DNA from: Catellatospora sp. KI3
GTDB lineage: Bacteria; Actinomycetota; Actinomycetes; Mycobacteriales; Micromonosporaceae
Length of the DNA: 55,933 nt
Direction: 5' to 3'
NCBI RefSeq assembly: GCF_029948125.1
Contig: NZ_JASAMB010000033.1
Span: forward strand, 1-55,933
Numbering within the stretch: position 1 is the stretch's first letter; each line of letters begins with the position of its first letter. This document shows positions 42,501 through 50,852 of this stretch, one piece after another. The notes below the pieces were generated by a model. That model did not search any database. It had not been told where the DNA came from and saw nothing but the letters and a program-made list of their open reading frames with translations. A program made the position numbers and the translations under genes.

Positions 42501-45116
42501 CTACTCCGCGACCACGATCATGTGGCCCTGGCCGGGGATGCCGTCCATGTTGGTCATGCTGTACATCTCGCTGGACGTGGTCAGGAAGTGCTTGTCACTG
42601 TCCGGGTCCCAGACGACGAACTTGTCCACCGTGTAGACGCCGCCGTCGTCGACGGTCGCGCCGTAGCCCTGCACCACCAGGTAGTGCATGGTGAACGTGT
42701 CGTCGTTGTCCCACCACGGGATGTCCTTGGCCTGGACCACGATCGCGGCGGGCTGGCCCAGGTCGACCGAGCGGGCCAGCTTGTTCTTGACGAACTCCCA
42801 CTTGGCGCTGGACGCGCCCTCGGCCGCGTAGTCGTGGTAGACGTAGTCCACCAGGCCCGCCTTGCCCGCCAGTTCGGCGTTGAGCACGTCGCGCACGTCC
42901 CACGGGTTGGTACCCAGCGAGTCGGTGCCCAGCTTGCCGGCGTAGTAGTCCTGCGAGCCCAGCGGGCTCTTGCCCAGCGACTTCAGGATGGCCTGCGTCG
43001 CGGTCGGGCCGCAGTACGTCCCGTTCTTCTGCTCCTCGCCGTCGACGTTCATCGTGGCCACGCGCAGCTTGTGCTTCCAGCCGCCGTCGACCTCGATGTC
43101 GGTCTGCAGCACGGTGACGTTGCCGCTGGTCGGATGGTTGACCGGCCCGTCACAGGATCTGTCGTCACTGAACCACGACGCCTGGCACGTCCGCAGTTCC
43201 AGATCACCGGCCGAGTCGAGCAGCGTCAGCTTGCCGCGGACCGCCTTGAAGGTGCTCAGCGGTACGGCGTAGAAGTGCGACCGGACCAGGCTGCCGGTGT
43301 ACTCCAGGCAGGCGGTGTAGTAGATGCCCGAGTACGCGTTGTCGGTGCACAGCTCCTCGTCGCCGTCGATGCCGTCGCGCTCGTCGTCCTGGTCGGAGAC
43401 GGTGTTGACGCCCCAGGTGACGTCGGTGGACGGGTCGGCGACCGGCGCGACCACGGCGTAGATGTTGCTGTACGAGTGGATCGGCGCCGGGTGGTTCGGG
43501 TCGAACGGGCCGACCTGCGTCACCTTGTTGCCGTAGTTGCCCTCGATGGTGGTGATCCGCCCGTCGGGGAGCACATCCACCACGACGCCGATGTGGTGGC
43601 TGTCGTAGTAGCTGGTGCCGTACATGACCACGTCACCGGGGCGGATGTTGCTCTTCGAGCGCAGCAGCCCGTGGTTGCGGCCCCAGGTCTCGAACGTGCC
43701 CGAGTACGGGAAGTACACGTCGATGCCGGCCTGCTGCCAGGTCCACGAGGCGAACATGGCGCACCACGGGTCGCCGCACTTGGTGGCGCCGTGGTAGCCG
43801 TACGGGTTGCAGTTGTCGCCCCACTCGTGCGTGCCGAGCTGGCTGCGGGCCGCGTTGACGATCTCGGCCCGGATGTTGCCCGAGGCGACGCTGCCCGGCG
43901 ACGGGGTCGACGGGACGGTCGGGTTGCCGGGGCCGCCGGTCGGCTTCGGGTCGCTGTCGCAGCGCGACATCACGATGTCGTCGGAGCCGGTGGAGATGTA
44001 GTAGTCGGCGACCCACAGCCCGTCGGAGGTCTTGTCCCAGATCGCCGAGCCGCCGTAGTTGAACTCGCCGTACGCCTGGCAGACGATGCTGACGTAGCTG
44101 CCGCCCGGGTACTTGTCGGTGACGCTGCCCGAGGTCAGGCTCTTGCCGTAGTACCCGTTGAGGGTGGTCTTGGCCAGGTAGCCGCTGCCGCTGCCGCCGC
44201 CGGAGGGGCCGTCGCTGTCGCAACGGCGCAGCACGATGCCGCTGGAGCCGGTGATGACGTAGAAGTCGGGCAGCCAGAGGCCGTCGCTGGTCAGGTCCCA
44301 GATCGTCGAGCCGCCGTAGTTGACCGGGCCGTACGCCTGGCACATGATCGTGACGTACTCGCCCTCGCTGTACTTGTCCCAGACGCTCCCACCGCTCAGC
44401 GTCTTCTCGTAGTAGCCGTTGAGGGTAGTGCGGATCTTGAACTGGGTGCCGCCGTCAGGGTTGGTGGCCACGCCGCCGCTGATGCCGATCGACGAGCAGA
44501 GCGGCACCCCCGAGATGCGCCCGCTGGTGCCCGTGGTCACGTACGCGTCGGGCACCCAGTACCCGTCGATCGTGTAGATCCACAGGGTCGAGCCGTCGAC
44601 GCTGACGCCGTAGTCCTGGCAGCGGACGTAGAGCGAGCTGCCCGCCGGGTAGGCGTCGACGCGGACCCGGTCGGCCGGATTCGCGCTGCCGCGCCCGTCG
44701 ACGGCGAACTTCACCGGGTACGGCCCGGTGTTCGAGCCGCCCGCCGTCGGGGTGCCGTTGATGCCGATCGCCAGGCAGCGCGGGATCTTCGCCACGAAAC
44801 CGCTGGTGCCGGTGCGGATGTAGGCGTCCGGGATCCAGTAGCCCTCGCGGGTGTAGTCCCAGATGGTGCTGCCCCCGGCGGACAGGCCGGAGTCCTGGCA
44901 GCGCACGTAGACCTGCTCACCGGTGGTGTAGAGGTCGGTGGCGGTGCGGTTGTTCGCGTCCATGCTGCCCCGGCCGTCGATGGCCGTGGTGGCCGGGTAC
45001 GGGCCGTACAGCGGGAAGGTGGGATCTGCCTGGGCGGGGGCGGCGGTGACCGCCACCATGCCCGCGGTCAGCAGCGCGGCCAGCGCACCACCGACGACGC
45101 GTTGCAAGGTACGCAA
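42501..45116 (-). CDS. Secreted CHAP plus C39-like double cysteine peptidase
   Basis: 871-aa exported protein with a signal peptide to about residue 31. Four SH3-like wall-binding repeats come as two pairs: about 32-113 and 128-210 share YVRCQD and GSTxW; about 228-303 and 315-390 share TLNGYY and CQAYG. After a Pro/Gly linker comes a CHAP amidase/endopeptidase domain (about 418-560; Cys452 in DPWCAMFASW, His508 in DSHHIGVVV). A C39-like papain-fold domain ends the protein (about 690-871; Cys702 in GTYCGPTATQA, TMHYLVVQGYG, VVWDPDSDKH). The CHAP part should cut peptidoglycan; the C39-like substrate is unknown. The start is a TTG at 45116, chosen because AAGGAG lies eight bases upstream. Confidence 0.88.
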   Translation of the reverse strand: MRTLQRVVGGALAALLTAGMVAVTAAPAQADPTFPLYGPYPATTAIDGRGSMDANNRTATDLYTTGEQVYVRCQDSGLSAGGSTIWDYTREGYWIPDAYIRTGTSGFVAKIPRCLAIGINGTPTAGGSNTGPYPVKFAVDGRGSANPADRVRVDAYPAGSSLYVRCQDYGVSVDGSTLWIYTIDGYWVPDAYVTTGTSGRISGVPLCSSIGISGGVATNPDGGTQFKIRTTLNGYYEKTLSGGSVWDKYSEGEYVTIMCQAYGPVNYGGSTIWDLTSDGLWLPDFYVITGSSGIVLRRCDSDGPSGGGSGSGYLAKTTLNGYYGKSLTSGSVTDKYPGGSYVSIVCQAYGEFNYGGSAIWDKTSDGLWVADYYISTGSDDIVMSRCDSDPKPTGGPGNPTVPSTPSPGSVASGNIRAEIVNAARSQLGTHEWGDNCNPYGYHGATKCGDPWCAMFASWTWQQAGIDVYFPYSGTFETWGRNHGLLRSKSNIRPGDVVMYGTSYYDSHHIGVVVDVLPDGRITTIEGNYGNKVTQVGPFDPNHPAPIHSYSNIYAVVAPVADPSTDVTWGVNTVSDQDDERDGIDGDEELCTDNAYSGIYYTACLEYTGSLVRSHFYAVPLSTFKAVRGKLTLLDSAGDLELRTCQASWFSDDRSCDGPVNHPTSGNVTVLQTDIEVDGGWKHKLRVATMNVDGEEQKNGTYCGPTATQAILKSLGKSPLGSQDYYAGKLGTDSLGTNPWDVRDVLNAELAGKAGLVDYVYHDYAAEGASSAKWEFVKNKLARSVDLGQPAAIVVQAKDIPWWDNDDTFTMHYLVVQGYGATVDDGGVYTVDKFVVWDPDSDKHFLTTSSEMYSMTNMDGIPGQGHMIVVAE

Positions 45117-45238
45117 CGGTTGAGCTCCTTACGAGGGATTCGTTGTCGATCGCGGCGCGACGCGCCATATGATCAACATGACCGCCGCACGCTACCCCGC
45201 GAGCAGTCGAAAATGGAACCCTCTGTGAGCATTTCGAA

Positions 45239-45284
45239 GGAAGGGTCCCTTCTTATCGCAATCCGATGTAGAAGGGCCCCTTCC
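45239..45284. repeat. 46-bp palindromic element, family 3, copy b
   Basis: Arms GGAAGGGTCCCTTCT (45239-45253) and AGAAGGGCCCCTTCC (45270-45284) around a 16-base centre starting TATCGCAAT. Length and centre match the copy at 32103-32148, with the T and C arm variants exchanged. It abuts the oxidoreductase remnant at 45287 and lies 120 bases upstream of the CHAP gene start. Confidence 0.85.
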
Positions 45285-45286
45285 AA

Positions 45287-45397
45287 ACCACCGTCCCGTG
45301 CGCGGGCGGTGATGACGGTGTTGCCGGGGGCGTGGTCGGCGGCGCCGCTCTCGACGGCGGCGCGCGTCTCGGCCAGCGGATACATGCGGGGCACGAC
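45287..45397 (-). pseudogene. 3' remnant of a quinone-oxidoreductase-like gene
   Basis: On the minus strand about 37 codons encode VVPRMYPLAETRAAVESG, followed by a short stretch ending in GNTVITARA. This is the usual C-terminal segment of zinc-type alcohol dehydrogenases/quinone oxidoreductases (PLAExxxAhxxxExGxxxGKxVL). Nothing upstream continues the enzyme and no stop codon follows at the expected place, because the family-3 palindromic element starts there. It is a decayed gene end. Recognition is by motif and short. Confidence 0.5.
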
Positions 45398-45500
45398 CGG
45401 ACGACGTGTTCGACGGTGTGTCCCCACCATCACCTTCGAGCGTGCGCCCGTTGCCGCCGTGCGTGGGACGGAATCGCGCCGAAGGGGCGTGGGGGAGCGT

Positions 45501-45560
45501 GCAGTTTCGTGGAAACTGCACGAATCTTGGGCCGGATTCCTGCACTTTCCCCGAAACTGC
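45501..45560. repeat. 60-bp palindromic element, family 1, copy c
   Basis: GCAGTTTCGTGGAAA and TTTCCCCGAAACTGC arms; centre CACGAATCTTGGGCCGGATT. It lies 40 bases downstream of the minus-strand hydrolase stop codon (45601). The gap 45117-45600 thus holds a family-3 element, a gene remnant and this element, and no intact gene. Confidence 0.85.
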
Positions 45561-45600
45561 AGTCACCGCGGCGCGGGCGGCGCGCGAGGGAGGGGAGGGA

Positions 45601-46515
45601 TCAGGCGAGGCAGGTGGGGATGCGGCCGCCGTTGAAGGCGACCATGTCGCCCAGGATCGGCAGGACGGCCAGTTCGGCGGCCTCGGGGAGGCCGTCGAGT
45701 TCGGCGTACGCCCGGTGCAGGTTCGCCACCAGGCGCTCGGAGTCGAGCAGGCTCTTGAACGGGCCGAGGTCGGTGCCCTGGGCGAGCTCCAGCGGCGTAC
45801 GCCCGGCGGCCCGCCCCGCGGCGGCCAGCTCCTGCACCCAGCGCAGGTAGGCCTCGTTCGCGTCGAACACCTCCGGTCCGGTCACCGGCCCGTGGCCGCT
45901 GACGACGATCTCCGGCTCCAGCGCCCGCAGCGCCGACAGGGCCCGCAGCGACCCGCTCAGCGACCCCATCAGGTACAGCGGGGTCACCCCGGCGAAGGCG
46001 ATGTCGCCGGTGAACAGGATCCGGTGCTCGGGCAGCCAGACGACCGCGTCTCCGGCGGTGTGCGCCGGTCCGGGGTGGATCAGCTCGACGCGCAGTTCGT
46101 CGACCCACAGGGTGAGCCGGTCGGTGAAGGTGGCCGACGGCGGCCGCAGCGCCACGTCGCCCCAGGTCACGTCGGGCCAGATGCCGGGCAGGTTGAGCCC
46201 GTCGGCCAGCAGCAGTTCGCGGGTGCGCTCGTGGGCGACGACCACGGCGTCGGGGGCGACCGCGCAGGCGCCGTAGTGGTGGTCGCCGTGCCGGTGGGTG
46301 ACGATCAGGGTCCGGACCGGGGCGGGCGTGACCGACTCGATGTGCTCGCGCAGGTGCAGCGCGCGGGGGACGGTCGCGGTCGCGTCGACCAGGGTGACGC
46401 CGTCGCGGCCGACGAGCACTCCGGCGTTGCTGACGCACCAGCCGCCGTCGGGCTGCACGTAGGCGAAGACGCCCGGCGCGAGCGCGGTCAGCGTGGGCGG
46501 CGGGGTGATCGGCAT
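45601..46515 (-). CDS. Metallo-beta-lactamase-fold hydrolase
   Basis: 304-aa cytoplasmic MBL-fold metallohydrolase. The dizinc motif is VTHRHGDHHYG (HxHxDH, about residues 76-82). The second-shell His is HPGPAHTAGDAVVW (about 150-155), the bridging Asp ILFTGDIAF (about 172) and the last His VVSGHGPV (about 211). Actinobacterial relatives of this length are cyclases or lactonases of unknown substrate; no glyoxalase-specific pattern is seen. ATG 46515 follows GAGGAG at the right distance. The gene is transcribed alone, 160 bases from the dioxygenase upstream with a terminator between them. Confidence 0.87.
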   Translation of the reverse strand: MPITPPPTLTALAPGVFAYVQPDGGWCVSNAGVLVGRDGVTLVDATATVPRALHLREHIESVTPAPVRTLIVTHRHGDHHYGACAVAPDAVVVAHERTRELLLADGLNLPGIWPDVTWGDVALRPPSATFTDRLTLWVDELRVELIHPGPAHTAGDAVVWLPEHRILFTGDIAFAGVTPLYLMGSLSGSLRALSALRALEPEIVVSGHGPVTGPEVFDANEAYLRWVQELAAAGRAAGRTPLELAQGTDLGPFKSLLDSERLVANLHRAYAELDGLPEAAELAVLPILGDMVAFNGGRIPTCLA

Positions 46516-46621
46516 CGGTTCTCCTCGCTGGTCGTACGGTGCGCACGCCAGTGTTCCACGCACGCCGCCGGCGTCCGCGCGGGCGGCGGCCGATCGTCGC
46601 GGTCCGAACGCGATCGCCGCG

Positions 46622-46655
46622 GCGGTGCCCCGGACCGCGCGCTCCGGGGCACCGC
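46622..46655 (-). terminator. Terminator after dioxygenase gene
   Basis: Perfect 13-bp stem GCGGTGCCCCGGA (46622-46634) / TCCGGGGCACCGC (46643-46655), eight-base loop, located 20 bases beyond the dioxygenase stop codon on its strand. Confidence 0.8.
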
Positions 46656-46675
46656 GACGAGGCCGGTCAGGCCGG

Positions 46676-47476
46676 TCAGGCTCGGACGGTGATGGTGAGG
46701 TTGGCGGTGTACCCGCTGGTGGTGTTGCCGGTGACGGTGGCCGTCTCGCGGGCGGCGAGGTCGTCGCGGAAGACCATGTCGGTGGCCAGGCTGATCCGGC
46801 TGAGGTTGGTGACGCTCTGGCTGTAGCCGCTGGTGGCGTAGACCGCCTGCGAGACCTCCTTCGGCAGCGCGATCTGCGACGTCTTGACGATGGGGCCGTT
46901 GCTGGTGGTGGCGTTGGCCAGCGAGGAGAAGACCTCGAAGTGGATGTGCGGCCACCGGCCGGCGTAGCAGCCCGGGAAGACGCTGGTGAAGGTGACGGTG
47001 CCGGCGGCGTTGGCGACCTGGATGCCGCGCAGGTAGTTCTGGTTGGTGACGCCGCTGGAGTAGAGCGAGTAGCGGCCCTCGCGGTCGCAGTGCCAGGCGT
47101 ACACGGCCGCGCCGGCCAGCGGCACGCAGCTGAGGTTGAGCACGGTCAGCGAGAACGTGAGCGGGATGCCCGCGGCGGTGCCCGACGCGGTGCCGAACGA
47201 GGATCGGATGTCGCCGCGTACGGCGCCGGAGACGGTGCGGACGTTCGGGCCGTTGCTGCCGTCGGCCGGGTAGGGACCGGCCGTCTCGGACTCGACTTCG
47301 GCGGCGCACGCCGCGGTCGCGGCCGACTCGCCGACGGTTAGCGCGCCGCCGACGGCCGCGGCCAGTCCGGCGCCGCCGAAGGCGGTGAGCATCCGGCGCC
47401 GCGACATGGTCTTCAGGTCGAAAAGCAACCCCTTGTCGTGTACGTCGCGCACGTACGCGGCGTTGTTCTCGTACAT
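46676..47476 (-). CDS. Tat-exported intradiol dioxygenase-like protein
   Basis: 266-aa protein of the intradiol ring-cleavage dioxygenase family, non-haem Fe(III) enzymes opening catechol-type rings. A twin-arginine signal MSRRRMLTAFGGAGLAAA (about residues 25-45) shows export of the folded enzyme, unusual for catabolic catechol dioxygenases but typical of the exported subgroup in actinomycetes. Core motifs are ESETAGPYP, AAVYAWHCDREGRYSLY (Tyr ligand region) and SVFPGCYAGRWPHIHFEVF (Tyr plus His-x-His ligands). The substrate could be lignin- or humus-derived phenols (inference). ATG 47476 has GGAAGGGGA upstream. Confidence 0.88.
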   Translation of the reverse strand: MYENNAAYVRDVHDKGLLFDLKTMSRRRMLTAFGGAGLAAAVGGALTVGESAATAACAAEVESETAGPYPADGSNGPNVRTVSGAVRGDIRSSFGTASGTAAGIPLTFSLTVLNLSCVPLAGAAVYAWHCDREGRYSLYSSGVTNQNYLRGIQVANAAGTVTFTSVFPGCYAGRWPHIHFEVFSSLANATTSNGPIVKTSQIALPKEVSQAVYATSGYSQSVTNLSRISLATDMVFRDDLAARETATVTGNTTSGYTANLTITVRA

Positions 47477-47549
47477 GGGATCCCCTTCCATGGGAGCGGT
47501 TGTGCCGGTCCGGGTGACCGGCACCCATGTGCGGGAGAGCAAAGCAGGT

Positions 47550-47600
47550 CAAGCTCGATTTACCATCGAGGAATTCTTAAATGTCGATTTAGTTGAACGG
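47550..47600 (-). promoter_or_regulatory. AT-rich upstream region of dioxygenase gene
   Basis: Two direct repeats TCGATTTA (47555-47562 and 47584-47591) 29 bases apart, with TTCTTAAATG between. The AT-richness contrasts with the flanks and the site is 75-125 bases upstream of the ATG, so it is a likely promoter and regulator site. The exact -35/-10 is not clear. Confidence 0.35.
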
Positions 47601-47635
47601 TCATCCCGACCGACGGGACCACCAGGCAAGAGCAT

Positions 47636-47675
47636 CAGGGGGTACGGCCTGACGACGGTCAGGCCGTACCCCCTG
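47636..47675. terminator. 18-bp-stem terminator after L,D-transpeptidase
   Basis: Perfect inverted repeat CAGGGGGTACGGCCTGAC (47636-47653) / GTCAGGCCGTACCCCCTG (47658-47675) with a four-base loop GACG. It starts 12 bases beyond the transpeptidase stop codon on the minus strand, the strongest hairpin in the window. Confidence 0.92.
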
Positions 47676-47687
47676 TGAAGACGCGTG

Positions 47688-48989
47688 CTACGCCGTGGGT
47701 GACGCGGACGGGGCCGCGCTCGCCGAGGCGGACGGCTCCGGCGACGCACCGGCGCCGCCCAGCGCGGCGATGTCGGCGGGCACCGGCAGCGCGCTGCCCT
47801 TGACGTAGTCGTCCCAGTCCAGGTCCCAGGCGGTGAACCCGTTGCCCGACTTCAGCTTCCGCTCGGTGCCCTTCACGGTCACCGGGTCGCCGATGCGGGT
47901 CAGGTTGAACAGGTACTTGGCGTTGGCCATGGACACGTTCACGCAGCCGTGCGACACGTTGCGCTTGCCCTGATGCTGCACCGACCACGGCGCGGCGTGG
48001 ATGTACTCGCCGTTCCAGGTCAGGCGCTGGGCGTACTCGATGTCGACCCGGTAGTGGTCGACGCCTGGCTGGCCGGTGGTGTCGAAGACCGTCTTTACCA
48101 GCTTGTCCATGATGACCATCGTCCCGGACGAGGACGGGGTGCTCGCCTTGCCCAGGCTCACCGGCAGCGTCTTGAGCAGAGTGCCGTTCTTCATCACCCG
48201 CATCTGCTTGTTCGCGTTGTCGACGAACAGCTCCACCCGGTCCTTGCTGATGTTGCCCTCGCCGTAGCGGTCCTGGTCGCCGTAGCGGCCGCCGCCCAGC
48301 GGCACGCCCTCGAACGCCACCCGCACCTTGATCTTCGTGCCGGGCTGCCAGTACTCCGGGGCGCGGTACATGACCTGCTGCGGGCCGGTCCAGTGCCAGA
48401 TCCCGGGCTGCGGCGGGTCGGTGGTGACGAACAGGCGCTTCTCCACCGCCGCGCGGGCCGAGTCGGCGATCGGCTTGGTGAACTCGACGACCACCGGCAT
48501 GGCCACGCCGTACTCGCGGTCGGCGAACAGGTACAGGCCGCTGCCGCCGCGCTTGCCCGGCTTGCCCATCGTGGTGAACGAGGTCTGCTGGGTCACCGTC
48601 TGGCCGTCCGGCGCGGCGGCGACCACGGTCGCGGCATACTTCTTGCCGTACTTGAGCGGCTTGTCCGGCACCCAGGAACTGCCGTCGGCGCGCATCCGCC
48701 CGGCGACCTTCGCGCCGCCGGCGTCGGTCAGCGTCACCGACTGCACCTTGCCGCCGGTGAGCCTGGTGCCGATCTCGGTGCTCGCGGGCTGGTTCTTCGC
48801 GTCGACGGCCGGGCTCAGCGCCAGCGTCAGCGGCACCGGCGCGGCCGACGGGCTGGCCGAGGGCGCCGTCTGCACGAACGTCGGCGGCTTGGCGTCCGCG
48901 CTGCAACCGGTCAGCACCAGCGGCGCCGCGACCAGCAGCGCCAAGGCCGCCATCGCACCGCGCGCCCGCATTCTGAAACGACCCGTCAT
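47688..48989 (-). CDS. L,D-transpeptidase lipoprotein
   Basis: 433-aa cell-wall crosslinking enzyme of the Ldt(Mt) type that forms 3-3 links in peptidoglycan. A lipoprotein signal ends in the lipobox VLTGC (Cys29). A Pro/Ser linker is followed by two Ig-like domains (about 50-270). The YkuD catalytic domain (about 280-405) contains IHAAPWS and SHGCVNVSMANA with nucleophile Cys349. A tryptophan-containing stretch GFTAWDLDWDDY and a Ser/Pro tail close the protein. All catalytic residues are present. I use ATG 48989; a GTG directly before it is possible. It is expressed alone, ending at a very strong terminator. Confidence 0.92.
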   Translation of the reverse strand: MTGRFRMRARGAMAALALLVAAPLVLTGCSADAKPPTFVQTAPSASPSAAPVPLTLALSPAVDAKNQPASTEIGTRLTGGKVQSVTLTDAGGAKVAGRMRADGSSWVPDKPLKYGKKYAATVVAAAPDGQTVTQQTSFTTMGKPGKRGGSGLYLFADREYGVAMPVVVEFTKPIADSARAAVEKRLFVTTDPPQPGIWHWTGPQQVMYRAPEYWQPGTKIKVRVAFEGVPLGGGRYGDQDRYGEGNISKDRVELFVDNANKQMRVMKNGTLLKTLPVSLGKASTPSSSGTMVIMDKLVKTVFDTTGQPGVDHYRVDIEYAQRLTWNGEYIHAAPWSVQHQGKRNVSHGCVNVSMANAKYLFNLTRIGDPVTVKGTERKLKSGNGFTAWDLDWDDYVKGSALPVPADIAALGGAGASPEPSASASAAPSASPTA

Positions 48990-49139
48990 CACGTCAACCC
49001 CGTAACGCTCGCACCCCGACGACACAACCGCACATGGTGCCGTACGTGAGACGGTCTCGGGAGGGCTGTTCGGGTCGTCTGCGCTGGCGGGCCGGTCGCC
49101 ACACCGTCGCCAGTGGAGCGCCGAGGAGGCCGTCGCAGC

Positions 49140-50738
49140 TCACGGCGTCAACTCGGCCGAGTAGGCGGCCAGGGCGGTGCCGTCCTCGGCGTACGCGGTG
49201 AGCTCGCCCGCGGCCAGGTTGGCGCTGCGGAACGAGAAGCCGCGCTCGCCGAACATGTCCACGATTGGGATCACGCGCGGGGCGCCGCCGGGCGCCGACC
49301 GGAACTCCAGCCGCGCCACCGACTCGTCCACCACCCCGTTGACCCGCACCTTCGTCTGCTCCCGGACGATGCCGAACCGCACCACCGCCCCGGTCGCCGC
49401 CGCCGTGCGGGCCGCGTCCGCGCAGGCGGTCTCGGTGCGGCAGAAGTAGAAGTAGCGCGGATTGGCGGTGTCGCCCTGCGCGTACGCCTTGAAGGTCGGA
49501 TCGGCGCCCGCGGGCAGCGGCAGCACCGCGAAGCAGGCCAGCACCGCCGCCGTCGCCGTGACCGCGCGCAGCCACACCCGCCCGGGCCGCCGCGAGCTGG
49601 TCACCGCCAGCGCCGCCGCGCCGCCCAGCCCGGCCAGGCAGGTCGCGACCACGCCGAGGGTCCGGGCGTTCTCCAGCAGGAATTGCACCCCCGGGTACGT
49701 CGACACCTCGCCCAGCAGCACCCCCAGCGACAGCGTCATGACCACCGCCAGCGCCACCCCGGCCGCTCGGCGCAGCGCGCCCCGCGCCGCGACCAGCAGC
49801 ATCGCCGCCAGCACCGTCCACAACTGATGGTGCGTCCACGACACCGGCGAGGCGGCCACCGTGGCGCAGCCGACCAGCACCGCGGCCCGCACCGGCTCGC
49901 CGTCGAGCCGCAGCCGCCGCGCCCGCAGCAGCGCCGTGCCGCACACCAGCGCCACCAGGGCCGCCCACACCAGCGGCAGCGTCTGCGGCGCGACCCCGAT
50001 CCGCAGCAGCATCCCATGCACCGACTGGTTGCCCAGCGAGGCCAGATCCCCGATCCGCGAGGTCTGCAGCACCGTGCCCGACCAGTACGTCCAGCTGTCG
50101 GCGGGCAGCAGCGCCGCCGCCACCAGCGCGCACCCGGCGAACGCCGCCCCGGCCCGCGCCGCGTCCCGCCATCTGCGGGCCAGCAGGAAGAACAGCACGA
50201 ACAGCAGCGGCGTCAGCTTGATCGCGGCGGCCACGCCGACCAGCACGCCCCGCCACCGGGCCGGGGTCAGCCCCGCCGCGTCGACCAGCGCCAGCAGCAC
50301 GATGAACACGCTGACCTGCCCGAAGCGCAGGTTGCTCTGCGCCGGGGCCGACAGCAGCACCGCGCAGGCCACCGCCGCGACGGCCAGCGCCCGCCGGTGC
50401 GCGGGCACATGCAGCGCCCGGCCCAGCGACAGCGCCAGCGCGGCGACGGCGGCGCAGGTCGACGCCAGCCACAGCAGTTGCAGGGCCGTCTCGGACAGGC
50501 CGGTCATCGGCCACATCACCAGCGCGGCGAACGGCGGGTACGTGAACGGGCCGCCGTTCTCGGCGACGTAGCCGTAGAGCGGGGCGCCGGACTGGGCGGT
50601 CTTCACCGCACCGTAGTAGATGTGCAGGTCGGACAGGCGGTCGGGGCGAAGCAGCACGAGTGCGCAGGAGACGGCTGCGATCAGCCCGTATATCGCCCAC
50701 GCCGTCCGCGCGGCCGTCCACTGCCCCCACCGTCCCAT
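49140..50738 (-). CDS. GT87-family protein with extracellular C-domain
   Basis: 532-aa polytopic protein of the DUF2029/GT87 mannosyltransferase family, paralogous to the product of 25905-27170. They share DLHIYYGAVKTAQSGAPLYGY (IYYG...PLY), PFTYPPFAALVMWPM, RFGQVSVFIVLLALVD, AAIKLTPLLFVLF, LGNQSVHGMLLRI and SPVSWTHHQLW. Here an extra C-terminal region of about 120 residues follows the last helix. It contains a cysteine pair (FCRTETACADA) and beta-strands, probably outside the membrane. ATG 50738 is the start. It stands outside the mannosyltransferase cluster. Substrate unknown. Confidence 0.82.
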   Translation of the reverse strand: MGRWGQWTAARTAWAIYGLIAAVSCALVLLRPDRLSDLHIYYGAVKTAQSGAPLYGYVAENGGPFTYPPFAALVMWPMTGLSETALQLLWLASTCAAVAALALSLGRALHVPAHRRALAVAAVACAVLLSAPAQSNLRFGQVSVFIVLLALVDAAGLTPARWRGVLVGVAAAIKLTPLLFVLFFLLARRWRDAARAGAAFAGCALVAAALLPADSWTYWSGTVLQTSRIGDLASLGNQSVHGMLLRIGVAPQTLPLVWAALVALVCGTALLRARRLRLDGEPVRAAVLVGCATVAASPVSWTHHQLWTVLAAMLLVAARGALRRAAGVALAVVMTLSLGVLLGEVSTYPGVQFLLENARTLGVVATCLAGLGGAAALAVTSSRRPGRVWLRAVTATAAVLACFAVLPLPAGADPTFKAYAQGDTANPRYFYFCRTETACADAARTAAATGAVVRFGIVREQTKVRVNGVVDESVARLEFRSAPGGAPRVIPIVDMFGERGFSFRSANLAAGELTAYAEDGTALAAYSAELTP

Positions 50739-50798
50739 GGCGTCACCGTATGGCTCCGGCGTCCGGTTCGGCACCCCTCTTGCCCAAGATCTACGTTC

Positions 50799-50837
50799 GC
50801 GGCCGGAACACGTGTCCCGACTCAATGTTCCGGCCGC
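50799..50837 (-). terminator. Hairpin after CNNM/CorC-type gene
   Basis: Perfect 12-bp arms GCGGCCGGAACA (50799-50810) / TGTTCCGGCCGC (50826-50837) with a 15-base loop, 15 bases beyond the stop codon of the gene at 50853 on the minus strand. Confidence 0.65.
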
Positions 50838-50852
50838 GGGAAGCGATCTCCG

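Noticed and set aside
42261-45635. Long plus-strand open frame over the CHAP/C39 gene
   Set aside because: Only its first 40 codons look like real coding sequence (listed as a remnant). The rest is low-complexity shadow of the minus-strand peptidase gene.
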